NCBI GenBank assembly: GCA_014376345.1 | Contig: JACMRS010000153.1 | Span: 1-5,918, forward strand | Reading direction: 5' to 3' | Length of the DNA stretch: 5,918 nt | Source: Bacteroidia bacterium | GTDB taxonomy: Bacteria; Bacteroidota; Bacteroidia; NS11-12g; UBA955 | Part shown: positions 5,424-5,918 of the stretch, piece after piece | How the letters are laid out: every line of letters starts with the position of its first letter | Position numbering within the stretch: the first letter of the stretch is position 1 | Program-made: the position numbers and the translations under genes | The notes under the pieces: model-generated | Told to the model about the DNA's origin: nothing | What the model saw: the letters and a program-made list of their open reading frames with translations, nothing else | The model's database searches: none

Positions 5424-5460
5424 AAAAAAAAATCCTTCCCGACTAATCGGGAAGGATTTT
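5424..5460. terminator. Strong perfect hairpin with A/T tracts in a divergent intergenic region
   Basis: AAAATCCTTCCCGA (5429-5442) and TCGGGAAGGATTTT (5447-5460) pair perfectly over 14 bases around the loop CTAA. Nine A residues on the left (5424-5432) would give a nine-U tail for minus-strand transcription, while the plus direction has only four U. Both flanking genes point away from it, which is unusual for a terminator. Confidence 0.8.
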
Positions 5461-5519
5461 CTGTTTAAATATTTAATCTGATTATCTTGAAATAATAAGC
5501 TTAAAACAAATATATTAAA

Positions 5520-5536
5520 TGTTTCACTATCAAACA
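5520..5536. promoter_or_regulatory. Operator-like site 1, TGTTT-N7-AAACA
   Basis: Inverted repeat TGTTT (5520-5524), seven bases, AAACA (5532-5536). The same arms and spacer recur 23 bases downstream inside the promoter of the HTH gene. It is a candidate binding site for that gene's own product. Confidence 0.5.
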
Positions 5537-5540
5537 AATA

Positions 5541-5561
5541 ATTGTTTTGTTTTGAAACAAT
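5541..5561. promoter_or_regulatory. Operator-like site 2, ATTGTTT-N7-AAACAAT
   Basis: Inverted repeat with seven-base arms (5541-5547 and 5555-5561) and a seven-base spacer. It covers the -33 box and most of the spacer of the promoter at 5542-5572, so protein bound here would block RNA polymerase. The inner arms are the same as site 1. Confidence 0.55.
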
Positions 5562-5572
5562 GGTTATCTTTG
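5542..5572 (+). promoter_or_regulatory. Bacteroidota-type promoter of the HTH gene
   Basis: TTG (5542-5544), a 20-base spacer, then TATCTTTG (5565-5572), an exact TAnnTTTG. The ATG at 5602 follows 29 bases later, leaving a short leader with no Shine-Dalgarno sequence. Confidence 0.75.
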
Positions 5573-5601
5573 TTTCTTTAAAGTTTGAAGCATAAATTGA
5601 T

Positions 5602-5918
5602 ATGAATGTTGTCTTATCACAAAAACAAATTGGTCAGAGGATATCCGAACTGCGTAAGATCAAAGGAATGTCTCAGGAGAGTTTGGCTAAAAGTGTCAAG
5701 ATTTCCCGACCGTCTTTAGCACAAATTGAGTTAGGAAACAGAAGTGTTGATATACTGGAATTGCAAAAATTGTCTTTGATTTTAAAGTTTTCACTGGATG
5801 ATTTTATGTCTAAGGATTTTTCTGCAAGTCATGAAGTTGAAGGTAAAGAAGTTAAAAACGCAAAGAAGGAAGAAGAACGAATTTCTGTGCCAACCTTACA
5901 AGTCAACAAGTTTAAAAA
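5602..5918 (+). CDS. XRE-family HTH protein, probable HTH-Panacea (SocA-like) antitoxin, 3' truncated
   Basis: The first 105 residues are present before the window ends. Residues about 9-69 form a Cro/C1-type helix-turn-helix: IGQRISELRKIKGMSQESLA, then the recognition helix SRPSLAQIELGNRS (35-48), then a helix LELQKLSLILKF (52-63) and SLDDFM. A charged linker (GKEVKNAKKEEER, 81-93) leads to ISVPTLQVNKFK (94-105). I associate that last motif with the beginning of the Panacea domain (formerly DUF4065, SocA-like) in Bacteroidota proteins of this architecture, where NKFKNVLLY-type sequence continues. Panacea proteins are antitoxins that neutralise varied toxins. The Panacea part is mostly outside the window, so that half of the call is inference. 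The ATG at 5602 is set by the promoter at 5542-5572. Two inverted repeats there suggest autorepression. The HTH is certain. Confidence 0.85.
   Translation, partial: MNVVLSQKQIGQRISELRKIKGMSQESLAKSVKISRPSLAQIELGNRSVDILELQKLSLILKFSLDDFMSKDFSASHEVEGKEVKNAKKEEERISVPTLQVNKFK

Overview
The window looks like a chromosomal segment from a member of the Bacteroidota. It has AT-rich spacers, several exact or near-exact TAnnTTTG (-7) promoter elements with a TTG/TTTG box about 16-20 bases upstream, weak or absent Shine-Dalgarno sequences, a stand-alone (non-PutA) proline dehydrogenase, and a helix-turn-helix regulator of a type I associate with this phylum. Genus-level placement is not possible from what is visible.

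Layout. Positions 2-166 hold the last 54 codons of an unrecognised gene. Eight bases later comes a 447-residue protein (175-1518) with polysaccharide-deacetylase-like motifs, probably in the same operon. A convergent proline dehydrogenase gene (minus strand, 1508-2695) overlaps its end by 11 bases. Divergent from that gene, a textbook promoter (2798-2827) drives three tRNA genes: Ser-GCU, Pro-UGG and Arg-UCU (2847-3163). Positions 3164-4074 contain no intact gene of ordinary type. They hold a possible tiny ORF behind a TAnnTTTG box and, most strikingly, a 16-unit array of TTGCAC(A/T)G elements spaced 21 or 22 bases apart (3503-3828). Read on the minus strand with three single-base corrections, the array encodes a continuous heptad repeat with hydrophobic residues at a and d positions, so it is either a frameshifted coiled-coil gene or a helically phased DNA array. 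A perfect 14-base palindrome (3986-3999) lies between it and the next gene. That gene (4075-4803) encodes an all-helical-looking protein with an internally duplicated domain and ends in a strong terminator. A small secreted protein is encoded on the minus strand (4922-5350). At the right edge, a helix-turn-helix protein (from 5602, cut by the window end) begins what I read as an HTH-Panacea (SocA-like) antitoxin. Its promoter carries two identical TGTTT-N7-AAACA sites.

How the genes relate. The first two genes plausibly serve surface polysaccharide metabolism. Proline dehydrogenase is a stand-alone catabolic enzyme. The tRNA cluster is an independent transcription unit. The 3.2-4.1 kb stretch behaves like an accessory or rapidly changing region. 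The right-hand regulator looks autoregulated and may belong to a toxin-antitoxin-type module whose other part lies outside the window.
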